Shown here: positions 16,101 through 23,938 of the stretch, piece by piece
How positions within the stretch are numbered: the stretch's first letter is position 1
Layout of the letters: each line of letters starts with the position of its first letter
Assembly: GCA_016219275.1 (NCBI GenBank)
Contig: JACRBM010000105.1
Location: 1-64,000 of the forward strand
Length of the DNA stretch: 64,000 bases
Origin: Chloroflexota bacterium
GTDB lineage: Bacteria > Chloroflexota > Anaerolineae > UBA4142
Reading direction: 5' to 3'
Notes under the pieces: model-generated
Seen by the model: only the letters and a program-made list of their open reading frames with translations
The model's database searches: none
What the model was told of the DNA's origin: nothing
Position numbers and translations under genes: made by a program

Positions 16101-17315
16101 ATGAAGAAACCAGACGCCTACACAACCTACTTGATGATGAACGGCGCGGATGGCGCAATCTCGTCGCTGATCTTCACCGTGAATATGATCTATCAAGCGA
16201 CGGTGGTCGGACTCGATCCGTTGCAACTCGTGCTCGTCGGCACGACGCTCGAACTGACCGCGTTCATCTTTGAAGTTCCAACCGGCGTCGTCGCCGATGT
16301 GTACAGCCGGCGACTCTCGGTCATCATCGGTTACATCCTGATCGGCGTTGGTTTCATCATCGAAGGAGTGTTTCCGGTTTTCGGCGCGGTGCTGATCGCG
16401 CAAATAGTCTGGGGCATCGGTTACACGTTTACCAGCGGCGCAACCGAAGCATGGCTCTCGGATGAAATCGGTGAGGCGAACGCGGGACGCGCGTTTCTGC
16501 GCGCATCCCAGGTCGGACGATTCGGTACGCTGATCGGCATCGCGGCGAGTGTCGTGCTGGGAAATGAACGTGTCAACTTGCCAATCATCGCAGGCGGTGT
16601 GGCATTCATCGTGCTGGGAATTCTTCTCGCGTGGTTCATGCCGGAAACCGGGTTCGCGCCGACGCCGCGCGGGAACCGCAACTCGTTTCAACAGATGTGG
16701 CACACGTTCCGCGCAGGCATCGCGATGGTTCGCAAACGTCCTGGGTTGACGCGAATTCTCGGCATCGGTTGGTTTCACGGTTTGTACAGCGAAGGCGTGG
16801 ACCGGTTATGGACGCCGTTCCTGTTGGTGTTCACCGTTCCAACTTTCGATGGGCTGACGACGGTGACCTGGTTCGGCATCTTGCGTGTCGGCGGGATCGT
16901 GCTCGGTATCGCGGCGAGCGAAATCGCGCACCGTCGCGTCAAGATGGAGGATGAAAACGCGATTCGGCGCGCGTTGTTCGCGATCAATATCGCGATGATC
17001 GTCGCGCTCGCCGCGTTCGCGGCATCGTTCGATTTCTGGTTCGCGGTCGTGGCGTACTGGTTGTGGTCGGCGTTACGTCGCACGTTCGGCAGATTGTATA
17101 CCGCCTGGGTGAATCAACAACTCGACTCGCAGGTGCGCGCGACGGTGCTCTCGATGAGTAGTCAGGTGGACGCGCTCGGGCAGATCGTCGGCGGTCCGCC
17201 GGTCGGTTTAATTGGCGATCTCGTTTCATTGCGCGCCGCGCTCGCGGCAAGCGCGGCGATTCTGTCGCCCGCGCTCGCGTTGTTCGCGCGCGCGTCACGT
17301 AGGGCAAATTTCTAA
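16101..17315 (+). CDS. Major facilitator superfamily transporter
   Basis: 404 residues with about 12 hydrophobic segments. The motif-A region after the second helix reads G-V-V-A-D-V-Y-S-R-R, a proton-coupled MFS hallmark, preceded by F-E-V-P-T-G. Members with F-E-V-P-T-G-x-x-A-D are drug or multidrug-efflux-like (DHA) carriers. Its place between an ABC exporter and acetyltransferases supports a drug or metabolite export role. No good Shine-Dalgarno is seen because the repeat block abuts the start. Confidence 0.88.
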   Translation: MKKPDAYTTYLMMNGADGAISSLIFTVNMIYQATVVGLDPLQLVLVGTTLELTAFIFEVPTGVVADVYSRRLSVIIGYILIGVGFIIEGVFPVFGAVLIAQIVWGIGYTFTSGATEAWLSDEIGEANAGRAFLRASQVGRFGTLIGIAASVVLGNERVNLPIIAGGVAFIVLGILLAWFMPETGFAPTPRGNRNSFQQMWHTFRAGIAMVRKRPGLTRILGIGWFHGLYSEGVDRLWTPFLLVFTVPTFDGLTTVTWFGILRVGGIVLGIAASEIAHRRVKMEDENAIRRALFAINIAMIVALAAFAASFDFWFAVVAYWLWSALRRTFGRLYTAWVNQQLDSQVRATVLSMSSQVDALGQIVGGPPVGLIGDLVSLRAALAASAAILSPALALFARASRRANF

Positions 17316-17352
17316 TTTGCCACAATCAATGGGCAAATTGGAAATTTGCCCC
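17298..17352. repeat. Palindromes of the GGGCAA(G/A)TT family
   Basis: GTAGGGCAAATTTCTAATTTGCC followed by GGGCAAATTGGAAATTTGCCCC: two adjacent palindromes, variants of the 27-bp units at 11581. The first overlaps the MFS C-terminal codons, supplying the final residues before the stop. Confidence 0.85.
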
Positions 17353-17365
17353 ACAGGAGGAAACT

Positions 17366-17472
17366 ATGCAAGCGGAAGAACAATTTCAATTCGACGTATC
17401 GATCAACCAAACGAATTGGGCACGGTGATGTTGAACGAAAGCACCGCCGTGCTGACGGGGCTTTCAAAATGA
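17366..17472 (+). other. Two overlapping mini-ORFs upstream of the RIO kinase
   Basis: A strong SD (AGGAGG near 17355) precedes ATG 17366, a 20-codon ORF (begins MQAEEQFQFDVS) ending at TGA 17426-17428. That stop overlaps an ATG at 17428 (TGATG) for a 14-codon ORF (begins MLNESTAV), whose TGA overlaps the RIO kinase ATG at 17469 (ATGA). The chain suggests coupled re-initiation, or a small ancestral protein split by a frameshift. No known peptide was recognised. Confidence 0.45.
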
Positions 17473-18437
17473 ATTTCGACACAACTCGCGAGGCGTATCT
17501 CGACGACGACGAACCAAACGCGCGACACCATCAACGCAAAGGCAAACGCGTGAGCAAGCCACCGAAACGCGCAGACGCGCCGCTCGGCAACGTGACGATG
17601 TTCGACCCAGTTGCACAACTCGGAATCGAGACCGAGTTCAATCCGACGTTTCACGCGTCGCGCTTTGAACGCGCGTGGATTCTCGAATACCTGGGTCCGT
17701 TCTACGAAGACCACTACATCGCGGATGTGTTGCGCCAGGTCAAGGGTGGCAAGGAAGCGACGGTGTATTGTTGTCTCGCCGATCCGCGGATGGAGCTACA
17801 ACACCTCGCGGCTAAAGTGTACCGTCCGAAAATCTTTCGCACGCTCAAGAACGACGCCGAGTACCGGCAAGGACGCATGATACTCGACGAAGAGAACCAG
17901 GCGATTCGCGGGCGGCGCGAAAAACTCGCGATGCAAAAAAAATCCGGCTATGGGCAAGGACTGTTGCACGATGCGTGGCTCGCGAACGAATACCAGGCAT
18001 TGGTGAAACTGCATGCCGTCGGCGTCGAGGTGGCGAAACCGATCGCGCAAGGCGGCAACGTTATCTTGATGGAATATCTCGGCGAAGCGCAGATGCCCGC
18101 GCCGACATTAAACGCGGTCCGTCTCGCGCGCGAAGAAGCGCAGCCACTGTTCGACCGCGTCGTTCACAACGTCGAAGCGATGCTCGCGCACGCCGTCGTG
18201 CACGCCGACCTGTCCGCGTTCAACATTCTCTACTGGGACGGTGACATTCGCATCATTGATTTTCCGCAAGCCGTAAACCCGTACGTCAATCCGCAGGCGT
18301 TCGCGATGTTCGAACGCGATGTCGCGCGCGTGTGCGAGTACTTTGCGCGGTACGGCGTAGAGGCGAACGCGCGGCAACTCGCGCGCGAACTGTGGAAGCG
18401 GAACGTCAAGCGCGATTCGAGCGAGGTGTTTTTATAA
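17469..18437 (+). CDS. RIO1-type serine/threonine protein kinase
   Basis: 322 residues. An ATP-binding segment V-K-G-G-K-E-A-T-V-Y is followed by A-A-K-V-Y-R-P (catalytic lysine), the loop H-A-D-L-S-A-F-N (HxD...N) and I-I-D-F-P-Q-A, which is the RIO-specific replacement of DFG. The basic, low-complexity first 50 residues are unlike the kinase core. RIO proteins act in ribosome maturation in archaea and eukaryotes; the bacterial role is unclear. The start at 17469 is coupled to the mini-ORF stop. Confidence 0.9.
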   Translation: MNFDTTREAYLDDDEPNARHHQRKGKRVSKPPKRADAPLGNVTMFDPVAQLGIETEFNPTFHASRFERAWILEYLGPFYEDHYIADVLRQVKGGKEATVYCCLADPRMELQHLAAKVYRPKIFRTLKNDAEYRQGRMILDEENQAIRGRREKLAMQKKSGYGQGLLHDAWLANEYQALVKLHAVGVEVAKPIAQGGNVILMEYLGEAQMPAPTLNAVRLAREEAQPLFDRVVHNVEAMLAHAVVHADLSAFNILYWDGDIRIIDFPQAVNPYVNPQAFAMFERDVARVCEYFARYGVEANARQLARELWKRNVKRDSSEVFL

Positions 18438-18515
18438 GCCACGACTGCCGACCACTGACCGCCGACCGCCAATTTCAAAAGCGGCGGTCGTCGGTCGGTT
18501 GTCGGCGGTCAAAGG
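18438..18515. repeat. Intergenic GACCGCCGAC-type palindrome
   Basis: CGACTGCCGACCACTGACCGCCGACCGCC faces GGCGGTCGTCGGTCGGTTGTCGGCGGTC (each described here as split words). The same CCGCCGAC words recur at 57085-57128. A hairpin of nearly 30 bp is possible. Confidence 0.75.
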
Positions 18516-18523
18516 AAGATAAT

Positions 18524-19474
18524 ATGCAAATTCGCGGCTTCACACCGAACGATTACGCCGCGATTGCGGAAATCAACAACACGTTTTGGACAGAAGAAAA
18601 ACTGACGCCAGAACAATGGCAGAGCGACGACGCGAATCGTCCGCCGCACTGCGCGCACGCGCGCTGGGTCGCCGAGGTGGATGGTCAGGTTGTCGGGATG
18701 GGCGAGTACGATCAAATCGCCGGGCGGTATCATCCCGACAAGTACTGGCTGCGCGTCGAAGTGCTCCCGGCGTTTCAACGACGCGGCATTGGCGCGGCAT
18801 TGTACGACACCGTGATGAACGCGGTGACGCAACGCGATCCCTGGCTCGTGCGATTCGCGCTGCGTGAGGATATGGACGCGAGTGTGCGTTTTCTCACGCA
18901 ACGCGGTTTTGCCGAAGAGTGGCGCTCGTACGAATCGCATCTCGATGTCACGCGCTTTGATCTCGCGTCACTCGCCAACGCGGAGGACAAACCGTACACG
19001 CGCGGCATCGCGATCAAAACGTACGCCGAACTCGCGCACGACCCGGCGCGCGATGAGAAACTGTACGACCTGTTCGAGGACACGCGCGCGGATACCGCGT
19101 TCATCGAACCGCTAACGCGCACCGAGTACGCGCGCTGGCGCGAAATGTTCCTCACGAATCATCGCGCGAACCTTGCCGCGTTTTGGGTCGCGGCGCGTGA
19201 CGGCGAGTACCTGGGTTTGGCGATGCTCGCGGCGGCAGAGCCAGGCGAACAAATTGACACGCGCTGGGTCGGCGTGCGGCGCGACGCGCGACGATGCGGC
19301 ATCGCGCGGGCGTTCAAGAAACGGATGATCGCGTACGCGCAAGCGCACGGGCATCCAAAGATTCTGACCGTGACGAATTCGCGCAACGCACCGGTTATCG
19401 CGATGAACCAAAAACTGGGTTACGTGGATCAGCCCGCATGGGTGTACTACATTAAAACCTTGCGAAGGATGTGA
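18524..19474 (+). CDS. Tandem-domain GNAT acetyltransferase
   Basis: 316 residues from the ATG after AAAGGAAG. The first GNAT domain spans about 1-150 with V-L-P-A-F-Q-R-R-G-I-G-A-A-L-Y as its CoA loop. The second spans about 165-316 with V-R-R-D-A-R-R-C-G-I-A-R-A-F and T-N-S-R-N-A-P-V-I-A-M-N-Q-K-L-G-Y near the end. Such double-GNAT proteins include mycothiol-synthase-like and drug-modifying enzymes. Here the substrate is unknown. It is part of the acetyltransferase-rich island. Confidence 0.88.
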   Translation: MQIRGFTPNDYAAIAEINNTFWTEEKLTPEQWQSDDANRPPHCAHARWVAEVDGQVVGMGEYDQIAGRYHPDKYWLRVEVLPAFQRRGIGAALYDTVMNAVTQRDPWLVRFALREDMDASVRFLTQRGFAEEWRSYESHLDVTRFDLASLANAEDKPYTRGIAIKTYAELAHDPARDEKLYDLFEDTRADTAFIEPLTRTEYARWREMFLTNHRANLAAFWVAARDGEYLGLAMLAAAEPGEQIDTRWVGVRRDARRCGIARAFKKRMIAYAQAHGHPKILTVTNSRNAPVIAMNQKLGYVDQPAWVYYIKTLRRM

Positions 19475-19490
19475 AACCTTCGCAAGGTTC
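19456..19490. repeat. Hairpin spanning the stop codon of the double GNAT
   Basis: AACCTTGCGAAGG (19456-19468) and CCTTCGCAAGGTT (19477-19489) pair perfectly. The left arm encodes the last residues of the preceding protein. No T-run, so it is not a classical terminator; the next gene's SD (GGAG) follows at once. Confidence 0.8.
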
Positions 19491-19503
19491 TGGAGAAATC
19501 ACA

Positions 19504-20853
19504 ATGAGTCTCAAAGCACAAACCTTGCAAGCCCAAATCCAATTCGGATTGATTGAACTGCCGCGTCCACTCGGCGACGGTTTGGTTCTACGCACGGCGA
19601 CGCTTGCCGACGTTGAGCCGCTCGCCAAGTTCAGCGGCGAAGTGTTTGGACGCGATCACTTTGACGAAAATGCCGCGGCGTTCACGCGCGAGTACATCAC
19701 CGCGCATCCCGCGGTCGGCGCGTCGAACGTCTTCCTCGTCGAGGACACGGTCGCGCACAAAATCGTTTCCACGATGTTGTTGATTCCGCAGACCTGGTCG
19801 TACGCCGGCATTCCCTTCGCCGTCGGTCGCCCGGAAATGGTCGCAAGCGATCCGAACTATCGCCGGCGCGGCTTGGTGCGCGAACAGTTCGACACGTTGC
19901 ACGCGCTCAGCGCGGCGATGGGACATCAGTTGCAGGGCATCACCGGCATTCCGTACTTTTATCGCCAGTTTGGGTACGAGTACGCGCTCGACCTGAGCGG
20001 CGGCAAGTTGCTCACGTTCGACGCGATTCCCGGACTGAAAGCAGGCGAGCCGGAACCGTACCGTTTGCGCGCGATGACGTACGACGATCTTGCGTTCGCC
20101 CAGTCGCTCTACGCGCGCGATTGCGCGCGGTCGCTCGTCGCGTGTCCGCGCACCGACGCGTACTGGCGATACTTGCTCGACGTATCGCCCGATTCGTACT
20201 GCAAGTGTCCGTTCAACATCATCGAAAACGCGGAAGGACGCGCGGTCGGCTATGTCGTGACCACGCGTGAGTTGGGCATGAATGCGTGGTATGGCACGTT
20301 CGAGTTCGCGGTGATCGAAGGACAATCCATGCGCGCAGTGATGCCGACGGTCTTGCGCGCAATGAAAGTGATGGCGCTCGACGAGGGCAAAAAGCAGAAC
20401 AAGGAAATCAAGGGACTCTACCTGAACCTGGGTCGCGCGCACCCGGCGTACGACGCGATGCCGGAATTGCCCACGCGCATGCGCTCGGTGTACGGCTGGT
20501 ACATTCGCGTCACCGATGTGCCGGCGTTCATCCATCACGTCGCACCTGCGCTCGAAACGAATCTGCAACAATCCGCGTTCGCGGGTCATACCGGCGAAAT
20601 CAAGATCAACGAGTATCGTGGTGGGATGCGCTTGATTCTCGACAAGGGTAGTGTGCGCGCGGAGACATGGCAACCCATCGAGCACGAAGCGGACGCAGGT
20701 TTTCCGCCGCGAGTGTTTTTGCAATTACTGTTCGGTCGCCACTCGATGACGGAATTGCGCGAGGTCTATCCCGACGCGTGGGCAAAGGACGATGCGTGGT
20801 TCTTGCTTGACGCGTTGTTCCCGAAGCGCGGTTCGTTCGTGATCCCGGTGTGA
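19504..20853 (+). CDS. Eis-like N-acetyltransferase (GNAT plus second GNAT-like and SCP2-like domains)
   Basis: 449 residues. The N-terminal GNAT contains V-A-S-D-P-N-Y-R-R-R-G-L-V-R-E-Q-F (CoA loop) and I-T-G-I-P-Y-F-Y-R-Q-F-G-Y-E-Y-A. The middle region is a second GNAT-like fold and the C-terminal ~100 residues are SCP2-like, the architecture of Eis proteins. Mycobacterial Eis acetylates aminoglycosides at several positions; this homologue may be a general amine acetyltransferase. TGGAG precedes the ATG at 19504; an in-frame ATG at 19471 lies before the SD and is rejected. Confidence 0.88.
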   Translation: MSLKAQTLQAQIQFGLIELPRPLGDGLVLRTATLADVEPLAKFSGEVFGRDHFDENAAAFTREYITAHPAVGASNVFLVEDTVAHKIVSTMLLIPQTWSYAGIPFAVGRPEMVASDPNYRRRGLVREQFDTLHALSAAMGHQLQGITGIPYFYRQFGYEYALDLSGGKLLTFDAIPGLKAGEPEPYRLRAMTYDDLAFAQSLYARDCARSLVACPRTDAYWRYLLDVSPDSYCKCPFNIIENAEGRAVGYVVTTRELGMNAWYGTFEFAVIEGQSMRAVMPTVLRAMKVMALDEGKKQNKEIKGLYLNLGRAHPAYDAMPELPTRMRSVYGWYIRVTDVPAFIHHVAPALETNLQQSAFAGHTGEIKINEYRGGMRLILDKGSVRAETWQPIEHEADAGFPPRVFLQLLFGRHSMTELREVYPDAWAKDDAWFLLDALFPKRGSFVIPV

Positions 20854-20861
20854 TAGGGCAG

Positions 20862-20945
20862 AATTCAGAATTCAGAAATCAGTGTTCAGTATTCGGTATC
20901 CAGTTCTGGATACCGAATACTGAACACTGAACACTGGCAACTGGA
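20862..20945. repeat. Long palindrome of the CAGTGTTCAG family
   Basis: TCAGTGTTCAGTATTCGGTATCCAG faces CTGGATACCGAATACTGAACACTGA (written as its split arms), forming a near-perfect hairpin of about 25 bp with a very short loop. It is the clearest member of the family also seen at 16015-16100. Confidence 0.85.
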
Positions 20946-20951
20946 GATGCG

Positions 20952-22598
20952 ATGCTCCAAATGACGCGCCTTACCAAAACATACGGCATCCAAACGATCC
21001 TCGACGACGTGTCGTTCATCGTGAACGCGGGCGAACGCGTCGGGTTGATCGGACCGAATGGGTGCGGCAAGACGACGCTGCTACGAATTATCGCGGGCAT
21101 CGAGCAACCGGATCGCGGCGTCGTGAGCGTGCGCGCGTCGCTTGGCTATCTCGCGCAAGGCATCGCGCTCGACGACACGCGCACGCTGGGCGAGTTCGTG
21201 CGCGAGGGCATGCCAGGATTCGACGCGGCGCGTGCGCGCGTCGAATCGCTTGCCGCGCGGATGGCGCAATCGTCGTCGGACGAACTGCTCGCCGAGTACG
21301 GCGACGCGATGGCGCGGTTCGACGCGCTCGGCGGTTATGCAGTCGAGCCGCGTTGCGAAGAAATTCTCGCAGGGCTGGGTCTGGATGTGCCGCCAGAGAC
21401 GCCGCTTGCCAAGTTGAGCGGTGGGCAACGTACGCGTGCGGGGTTGGCACGATTGCTGCTCGCCGAACCGGCGTTGCTGTTGCTTGACGAGCCGACGAAT
21501 CATCTCGACATGGACGCGCTCGAATGGTTGGAGCGATTCATCGTGCGGTATCGCGGTGCAGCGCTCATCGTTTCGCACGACTGGGCGTTTCTCGACGCGA
21601 CGGTGACGCGCATTCTCGAACTGGACGACAAGACGCATCGCGTTACCGAGTACGCCGGCAACTATAGCGATTACGTCGAAGCGAAAGCGCGCGCGCGCGA
21701 AAAACAATTCGAAGCGTGGCAAGACCAGCAAGACGAAATCGGACGCTTGCAAAGCGCGGCACGGCATTTGCGCGGCATCGCGCAGTTTCGCAAGGGCGGC
21801 AAGGCAGACAGCGGCGACAAGTTCGCGAAAGGATTCTTTGCGAATCGCGGTCTCGAAACGGTTCGCCGCGCGAAACAAATCGAACGACGCGTCGAACACC
21901 TCTTGACGGATGAACGCGTCGAGAAACCGGCGCGCACGTACGAAATGAAGTTGGATTTCGGCGCGATGCCGCGCGGCGGACAAATCGGCGTGACATTGGA
22001 CGACCTGGGATTTGCTTACGACGAACGATGGTTGTTTCGTCACGCGAATCAAACGTTGCGACACGGCGAACGTATCGCGCTCGTCGGCGCGAACGGGTCG
22101 GGCAAGACGACGTTGTTGCGCGTCATCGCGGGCGAACTCGCGCCGACGGAGGGGAGCGTGCGAATCGGTGCGAATGTGCGGCTGGGTTATATGCCGCAGG
22201 AACAAGAAACCCTGGATGCAGACGCGACACCGATTGAACTGATTCGCGCGCTCAAGCCGATGGACGAAACGGCGACGCGCCACTTGCTCCACTTTTTCTT
22301 GTTCACCGGCGACCAAGTGTTTACGCGCGTTGGCGCGCTGAGTTACGGCGAACGCGCGCGCTTGCTGCTTGCGCGTTTGGTCGTATCGGGTGTAAATTGT
22401 CTCTTGCTCGACGAGCCGATCAATCACCTGGATATTCCCTCGCGCGCGCGGTTCGTCGCCGCGCTCGACGCGTTTCCGGGGACGGTGCTCGTCGCGACAC
22501 ATGATCGCGCATTCATTGATCAATTCGCAACCGGCATCTGGTCGGTGCGTGAAGGAACGCTCAAAAAATATCTCGACCGTGCGGAAATGAGTCGCTAG
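20952..22598 (+). CDS. ABC-F family ATPase (ribosome-protection / translation-factor type)
   Basis: 548 residues, two ABC domains and no membrane segments. Domain 1: Walker A G-P-N-G-C-G-K-T-T, signature L-S-G-G-Q-R-T-R, Walker B L-L-L-L-D-E-P-T-N-H-L-D. A basic linker at about 225-330 fits the P-site-tRNA interaction motif. Domain 2: G-A-N-G-S-G-K-T-T, degenerate signature L-S-Y-G-E-R-A-R and Walker B L-L-L-D-E-P-I-N-H-L-D. ABC-F proteins act on the ribosome; some remove antibiotics. Its place in an efflux and acetyltransferase island makes ribosome protection plausible, but housekeeping members look alike. Confidence 0.92.
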   Translation: MLQMTRLTKTYGIQTILDDVSFIVNAGERVGLIGPNGCGKTTLLRIIAGIEQPDRGVVSVRASLGYLAQGIALDDTRTLGEFVREGMPGFDAARARVESLAARMAQSSSDELLAEYGDAMARFDALGGYAVEPRCEEILAGLGLDVPPETPLAKLSGGQRTRAGLARLLLAEPALLLLDEPTNHLDMDALEWLERFIVRYRGAALIVSHDWAFLDATVTRILELDDKTHRVTEYAGNYSDYVEAKARAREKQFEAWQDQQDEIGRLQSAARHLRGIAQFRKGGKADSGDKFAKGFFANRGLETVRRAKQIERRVEHLLTDERVEKPARTYEMKLDFGAMPRGGQIGVTLDDLGFAYDERWLFRHANQTLRHGERIALVGANGSGKTTLLRVIAGELAPTEGSVRIGANVRLGYMPQEQETLDADATPIELIRALKPMDETATRHLLHFFLFTGDQVFTRVGALSYGERARLLLARLVVSGVNCLLLDEPINHLDIPSRARFVAALDAFPGTVLVATHDRAFIDQFATGIWSVREGTLKKYLDRAEMSR

Positions 22599-22601
22599 GT
22601 T

Positions 22602-22680
22602 CGTAGGGCAATTTTCCAAATTGCCGTCCTGGGTTGAAGCGCGGACGAAGCAGGCAAGTTGGAAACTTGCCCCACATTTT
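22602..22680. repeat. Two palindromes of the GGGCAA..TTGCC family
   Basis: GTAGGGCAATTTTCCAAATTGCC and AGGCAAGTTGGAAACTTGCCCC flank a short GC-rich spacer. Variants of the unit arrayed at 11581. Confidence 0.8.
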
Positions 22681-22693
22681 CAAAGGAGTCGCC

Positions 22694-22918
22694 ATGCAAT
22701 CATTGGTTACCGGGATCATTTTCACCGTTATCGGTATTGTCGGAGTTGCCGGAGGAGTGCTGGGTTGGCAAATCCTGCTCAATCCCGCGCACAACTATAG
22801 TTTCATTCGAAGTCTCGGACCGACCGGTATTCGTGCGTTTTATATCGTCATCGGATTGTTCATCTTCGGCGTCGGCATTGCGCTGTTGTTGGGCGTGTTG
22901 CAGTTTACAAGCCGGTGA
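22694..22918 (+). CDS. Small membrane protein
   Basis: 74 residues with two hydrophobic helices (G-I-I-F-T-V-I-G-I-V-G-V-A-G-G-V-L-G-W and F-Y-I-V-I-G-L-F-I-F-G-V-G-I-A-L-L-L-G-V-L) separated by a short loop. AAAGGAG precedes the ATG at 22694. Family not recognised. It is the last plus-strand gene of the island and is followed by a terminator. Confidence 0.75.
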   Translation: MQSLVTGIIFTVIGIVGVAGGVLGWQILLNPAHNYSFIRSLGPTGIRAFYIVIGLFIFGVGIALLLGVLQFTSR

Positions 22919-22939
22919 TCCGCGCGCATCTCAAAAAGT

Positions 22940-22970
22940 GAAAGCGATTCTCGTAGCGAGAACCGCTTTT
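22940..22970 (+). terminator. Intrinsic terminator ending the exporter island
   Basis: AAGCGATTCTCG (22940-22951), three-base loop, then CGAGAACCGCTT with one mismatch and a run of Ts. It lies 21 bases after the last stop codon. Confidence 0.8.
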
Positions 22971-22984
22971 TATTTGCATGACGT

Positions 22985-23090
22985 TATCCGGAATCTCCTG
23001 GTTGTCCACGAAGGACGCGAAGAAACACGAATTTACTGTTTCAGTTTGGTGTCCTTCGTGTCCTTCGTGGATGAAAAAATCCTGATTTCG
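22985..23090. repeat. Inverted repeat (CCTTCGTG / CACGAAGG family)
   Basis: GTCCACGAAGGACGCGAAGAAACACG faces TGTCCTTCGTGTCCTTCGTGGAT (each a split arm) around an AT-rich loop. It lies between convergent genes and has no coding content. Confidence 0.75.
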
Positions 23091-23098
23091 GAGCATGT

Positions 23099-23881
23099 CT
23101 ATAAATCCAATCCGTCCGCGCGCTCGACGCGTTCGCCGAACGCGCGCGCGAATCGCGCGGCGGGCGCGCCGTCCACAATATCGTGATCGAAACTCAACGT
23201 CACGTCGAGGTACTCGCGCGCTTCGATTCGTCCCTCTACGATACCTGGCTTTGCCGATACACTGCCGACCGTCAACGCGAGCGTGTGCAACGGCACGATC
23301 CCAATGCCCCAGCCGGTAGTACGCGCGAACATTCCAATCGAAGTGACCAGGGTCGTGCCCGAGGTTCGCTTGAGCCACTGTGGATTGCGCGCAGCGATTT
23401 GAAAGAACCAGCGCCGGAGAAAACTGGGGACGTACAGACCCAGGCGCATCAATCGCCCCGAGCGTTGTGCGCTGCGCGCCGGACGCTGTTGCACCGCGCG
23501 CAGTTCGTCGTGAATCGCGCGGAACGATTTGCGATTCGCCGCGCGGACGATGTGCGGAATCGCGACGCCGCCGGCTTTTGCTTCGATCAACGTCACGACA
23601 TCCACGTCGTCGAACACGATGAGGCGATTGCGCCAATCGCGATACGCCTGCACGTACTTGTGTTCGACGATTGTCTGTGCGAGGCACGCGACGAGAAACG
23701 CGGTAAACGAAAACGATTCGCCTGTCTCGGTTTTGTGATCGCGCATCCACGCGCGGACGCGCGTCACATCTATCTCGACCAAGCCGTGAACGATGTGTCG
23801 TTGCGCGCCGACCGCGAGCGCGTCCACAATCACCGCGCGCTCGCGCGAAAACGGCATGATGGTGAATTTGTCTTTGCCCAT
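23099..23881 (-). CDS. 2-oxoacid dehydrogenase acyltransferase (E2) catalytic-domain protein without lipoyl domain
   Basis: 260 residues that resemble only the catalytic (CAT-like) domain of E2 enzymes. The terminal active-site motif reads S-F-D-H-D-I-V-D-G-A-P-A-A-R-F, keeping the catalytic His and Asp-Gly although the usual Arg after His is Asp. No lipoyl or peripheral-subunit-binding domain precedes it, so it is not a normal pyruvate dehydrogenase E2. Stand-alone CAT-like proteins of this type are known in Chloroflexota and Actinobacteria with unknown acyl acceptors. Confidence 0.85.
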   Translation of the reverse strand: MGKDKFTIMPFSRERAVIVDALAVGAQRHIVHGLVEIDVTRVRAWMRDHKTETGESFSFTAFLVACLAQTIVEHKYVQAYRDWRNRLIVFDDVDVVTLIEAKAGGVAIPHIVRAANRKSFRAIHDELRAVQQRPARSAQRSGRLMRLGLYVPSFLRRWFFQIAARNPQWLKRTSGTTLVTSIGMFARTTGWGIGIVPLHTLALTVGSVSAKPGIVEGRIEAREYLDVTLSFDHDIVDGAPAARFARAFGERVERADGLDL

Positions 23882-23889
23882 ATTGGTTG

Positions 23890-23938
23890 TTTGGTGATTG
23901 GGTAGTTGGGTGAACTATCTAACTACCCAACCACCCAA
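23890..23938. repeat. Palindrome of the TAGTTGGGT / ACCCAACTA family
   Basis: GGGTAGTTGGGTGAACTATC and CTAACTACCCAACCACCCAACTAC form an imperfect hairpin between two minus-strand genes. Part of the right arm lies just at the end of the next CDS. Related to the repeat at 2234. Confidence 0.75.
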
